Positions 61,031-64,000 of a DNA stretch of 64,000 bases are shown here, piece after piece (the stretch's first letter is position 1; every line of letters begins with the position of its first letter). The stretch lies in assembly GCA_907164885.2 (NCBI GenBank), contig OU015496.1, positions 134,557,697-134,621,696 on the forward strand. The letters run 5' to 3'. The translations under genes were made by a program, and so were the position numbers. Origin of the DNA: Dolomedes plantarius (taxonomy: Eukaryota; Arthropoda; Arachnida; Araneae; Dolomedidae). The notes under the pieces are model-generated. The model was not told the origin of the DNA, searched no databases, and was given only the letters and a program-made list of their open reading frames with translations.

Positions 61031-63705
61031 TGTTTACCCAACCCCCTCCTACTCAGCAAAATAGGTATTTATTAAGGTCTACAGTTTTACAGTGAGTTTT
61101 TTTTGGTAATATGTTAGAACTATACAACTAACATATCTCTTTTCTTTCCTTTCAATGCTGGCGTTGCTTAGGAAATTTTTTTTTCCCCCACTGTATTTTC
61201 TGTTTCCTTTAGTATATATTTATTTTACTTCATTAATCAAAATTTCATAATCTTCTGTAAATCTACAATGATACTTTAAAAATTAGAATCATCATAAAGT
61301 GTAATTTACTTAATTGAGTGCAAATTTATTTGATAAACTTTAAGATAATGAATGCCTTCATAAAATTGTTAACTTCAACTTGACTTAATAAGGATATCTG
61401 GTTTGTTTCTCACCTGTCTGTCAAATGATGACATCTGTTTCAAAGCATGTGTACAATTCACTGCAAATAAGCTACAACTTATGAATGTTCACCATTAATG
61501 TAATTATCTAATGTATTTGTTTATTTCACTTATTACTTATCTTATCACTTACAAGTGTGATCCATTGCATACTTTACTTCAGCCGTTGATTTTTTTTTCT
61601 TATTACTATAAATATATTTATTTGGTTTCTATGTATACATATATATATTTTTGGTTTGTAATGGTTTTCATATGGTATTCGTATGAGTAGGCATTGAAAG
61701 TAAACATTAATAGTAGGCATTGATACTAATCATTAATAGTAAATATTGACAGTAGGCATTGAATCAATTAAATATTGAAAGTAAACATTGATATTAAACA
61801 TTGATATTAAACATTGATATTAAACATTGGTAGTAAATATTGATAATAAGCATTGATACTAAATATTGATAGTAGGAATTGAAACTTTATCATTGACAGT
61901 TATTCATTGACATTTATTATATTAGTATTTTTTCATTATTTTCACTGTCACATTTTTTATTTTATTGTCACATAAATCTATTTTACTGTATATAATATTG
62001 ACATTCATGGTTATGTGCTCAGGTGATATGTTATCTATAGATATATTATTTGATGTGAAATTTATTCATTCTATTTGATTGTTTGATGAATTTATATAAT
62101 AGCAAAACATTTTTACCAACTACTTCTATATTCACAAACTTTAGTGTATCATTTAATAGTCTTAGGATTTTCATGCGTTAAACATTCCATCTAAACGCAC
62201 AATTGAAATATGACCTTAATTACGTCACTATTTTTTATGATATTTTTCTTTGTATTACCTCATCTTGTCCATTTTGACAATTTGTATTATTACCAATTAT
62301 GACTATCCTAGACCTCATGTTCACTACTACTTTCCTTTTTTTTATTTTTATTGTAATCAGTTCCATAGCGCTAATTTTTTTAGCAATTTAGTGAGATGTA
62401 CTCTAGTTCTTCAAACCACTTTCATTTTCCATTTTTTATTATTTTTTCATTTTCACTTTTTCCCTATAGTAATATTGCTACTTTGTTGTTTTCTTTTTTT
62501 TGTAAAATTAAACTTCCACACACAAGATAGGACGTCACCGACCTTCTTGGGACAGTCTCATGTACTTTCTTTCGGCCAAGGAAATGTATGTGATTCCAGC
62601 TCTGTTTTGTATGTTGGATGATCTTTTGATCAAATTTAATTTTATTTTCAACCATTCACTTGAAGTTAGGAATTTACTAAAGGCTAGGTGACCTAGTCAA
62701 TTCTTCCTTTTTGCACAGCTTTCCCCCATGAGTGGAGTCTGTCTTGGTGCATACTTTTTCTTAGGCTTCAGGTGTCAAAATCCTTCGCGGAAACATTACT
62801 GAACCTAAAGTAACTCATTTTGACTTTTTGTTTTTTTGTTATTCTTTTGTACCCAATTGCATGAAACTGACAGTTTGTGGTTACACTTTATGCATCCAAT
62901 TTATTTTTTTTTAGCTCACACTTTTTGTAAATCATGTATGTCCAGAAACAAACTGTGTTTATGTTGTATTTCAGAGCCAAAGAGCCTGAGTCAGAGCCAA
63001 ATAGCCTGATAAATATTTTTGTTGAGTGACATTTTCCATTACTCTTTTATGGTGTGTTTTTATTATTGATTAAGTAGCTTGCAAGATTCGAGTTCCCATA
63101 TCTCTGGTAGATTAAGTTGTAAAGTCATCTTAGAATCATCCGTTTTTTTCGTGGGTACTCTTGTTAGCTCAAGCTACGAGAATTATATTTATTTTAAGTC
63201 ACTCTGTGTGAAGCACTATGATGCATATAAAATACTACGATGCATATAAATCAATATAATGCATATAATAATATGATGCATATAATGCATTATAGTGATT
63301 TGTATTTTGAATATATGGTTTACAACAATTTCGAATATTAAGTTTTCAAGAACCATGATTATAGGCAAATGTCCCTTTAAGTACACATATATATATCTCA
63401 AGATTGTATACATAATTTTTTCATGTTACATAATTTTTTGCTACCAAAATGAATATTTTCACTTATGCACGAATGTAAATAGATTTATTGTGAATTTAAC
63501 TGTCAAGAATTAGTGAAAGTATTTATCATTAAATTATTGAATTATACTACCATCATCTTTTGCTGTATGTAAATCAGGTATGATCCTTTATTTTCCATTT
63601 ATACTATGTGTTATGATACTTTATTTTTTTCATATGTACTGTGTTTGTTACCCAAATCAAAGTGGAAGTTTCTCAAAATTTTTTCCATCCTTGGACAGGA
63701 GGGAG
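61031..63705 (+). other. Non-coding 3' region of the 56.5-kb element
   Basis: 2.7 kb between the integrase remnant and the 3' LTR. The open frame at 62250-62621 is Phe-rich without env-like motifs. It contains a minisatellite at about 61690-61890. It ends in a purine tract before 63706. Confidence 0.55.
61690..61890. repeat. Minisatellite of about 14-bp motif
   Basis: Imperfect copies of ATTGATAGTAAACATTGATA-like units (AGTARRCATTGA core), roughly a dozen in all. Confidence 0.8.
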
Positions 63706-64000
63706 TGTCTATAACGAAGAATTTCGTTATATTCCTTTTAGGTTACTAAATTAACGTTAAATATTAGTTACATTAATTAAATACCTCAATTTGCTATAGC
63801 CTCAATAGCACAGTTTAATTTTTTGTTTGTCCCCCCAAAGTGTTGGAATCTCGCTGGTTATCTCTAAGCTTAAGCTATTTTTGTGTTCTGGGAACATTCT
63901 TTACAATCACTACATCTGGGAACATAGCCCATTAAAATCAGTCCGTTTCTTTTGAAAATGCCCTATGGATCTTTAGAATTGGATTCTTTTTATGTATCGG
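63706..64000 (+). repeat. 3' LTR of the 56.5-kb element (partial)
   Basis: 295 bp matching the start of the 5' LTR, with several substitutions. It lacks a roughly 40-bp stretch (CTTGCTTACTTTAACTTGG region) present in the 5' copy. Continues beyond the window. Confidence 0.88.

Larger units (their letters stand above)
56537..64000 (+). mobile_element. LTR retrotransposon (Gypsy-like), cut by window end
   Basis: A direct repeat starts at 56537 (TGTAAAACGAAG) and 63706 (TGTCTATAACGAAG), running to the window end. A purine tract (GGACAGGAGGGAG) directly precedes the second. The interior has gag, a -1 frameshift signal, protease and an integrase C-terminal part. Reverse transcriptase, RNase H and the integrase core are missing. 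Confidence 0.88.

Noticed and set aside
62250..62621. Env-like gene in the 3' part of the 56.5-kb element
   Set aside because: The frame is Phe/Leu-rich from T-rich DNA and shows no signal peptide, cleavage site or fusion motif pattern.

Overview
The window is eukaryotic repeat-rich DNA, most likely from an arthropod and plausibly a spider. That inference rests on the mix of Tc1-like elements, tRNA-derived SINEs, Gypsy-type LTR elements and very long (TA)n arrays; no host marker gene confirms it. I find no convincing complete host protein gene. One short open segment near 17.4 kb, behind a possible 3' splice site, is the only candidate host exon. Almost everything recognisable is mobile or derived from mobile DNA, and almost every coding region is broken.

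Layout. 0-1.2 kb: end of a piggyBac-like deletion derivative. 1.4-2.4 kb: a mariner relic. 2.5-4.2 kb: a chimera of two Tc1-like families (A and B). 4.7-8.8 kb: a SINE, a Tigger-like relic and a local direct duplication. 9.2-20.4 kb: a string of Tc1-like elements (families C, E, A, D), a foldback element and several SINEs, most abutting (TA)n arrays. 21.0-24.1 kb: a Helitron array with three 5' ends and one 3' end, containing a separate inverted-repeat element. 25.6-28.9 kb: a 3.3-kb element with long terminal inverted repeats that encloses a broken gene of an uncharacterised invertebrate family with a PIN/FEN-like acidic motif. 30.8-33.8 kb: an internally deleted LTR element. 38-55.7 kb: a tandem array of about 1.5-1.8-kb AT-rich units, used as a landing pad by a foldback element, a Tc1 element (itself split by a Gypsy-type element), a Tigger-like element and a Helitron. 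56.5 kb to the right edge: a third LTR element, cut by the window end.

The neighbouring array units act as empty-site references, so several insertions can be read base by base: a TA duplication for the foldback element, an A|T junction for the Helitron, and an AGGT duplication for the Gypsy-type element inside the Tc1 copy. The best functional signal is a -1 frameshift site: two different LTR elements both have T-TTA-AAC immediately before the gag TAG, followed 6-7 nt later by a possible stem-loop. In one of them the pol deletion has kept the -1 frame open into integrase. All three LTR elements have lost reverse transcriptase, so any movement would have needed help from another element.

All identifications come from reading the sequence and recalling protein-family motifs; no database search was run. 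Coordinates of element ends are base-level where terminal repeats and target duplications could be aligned by eye, and approximate elsewhere.
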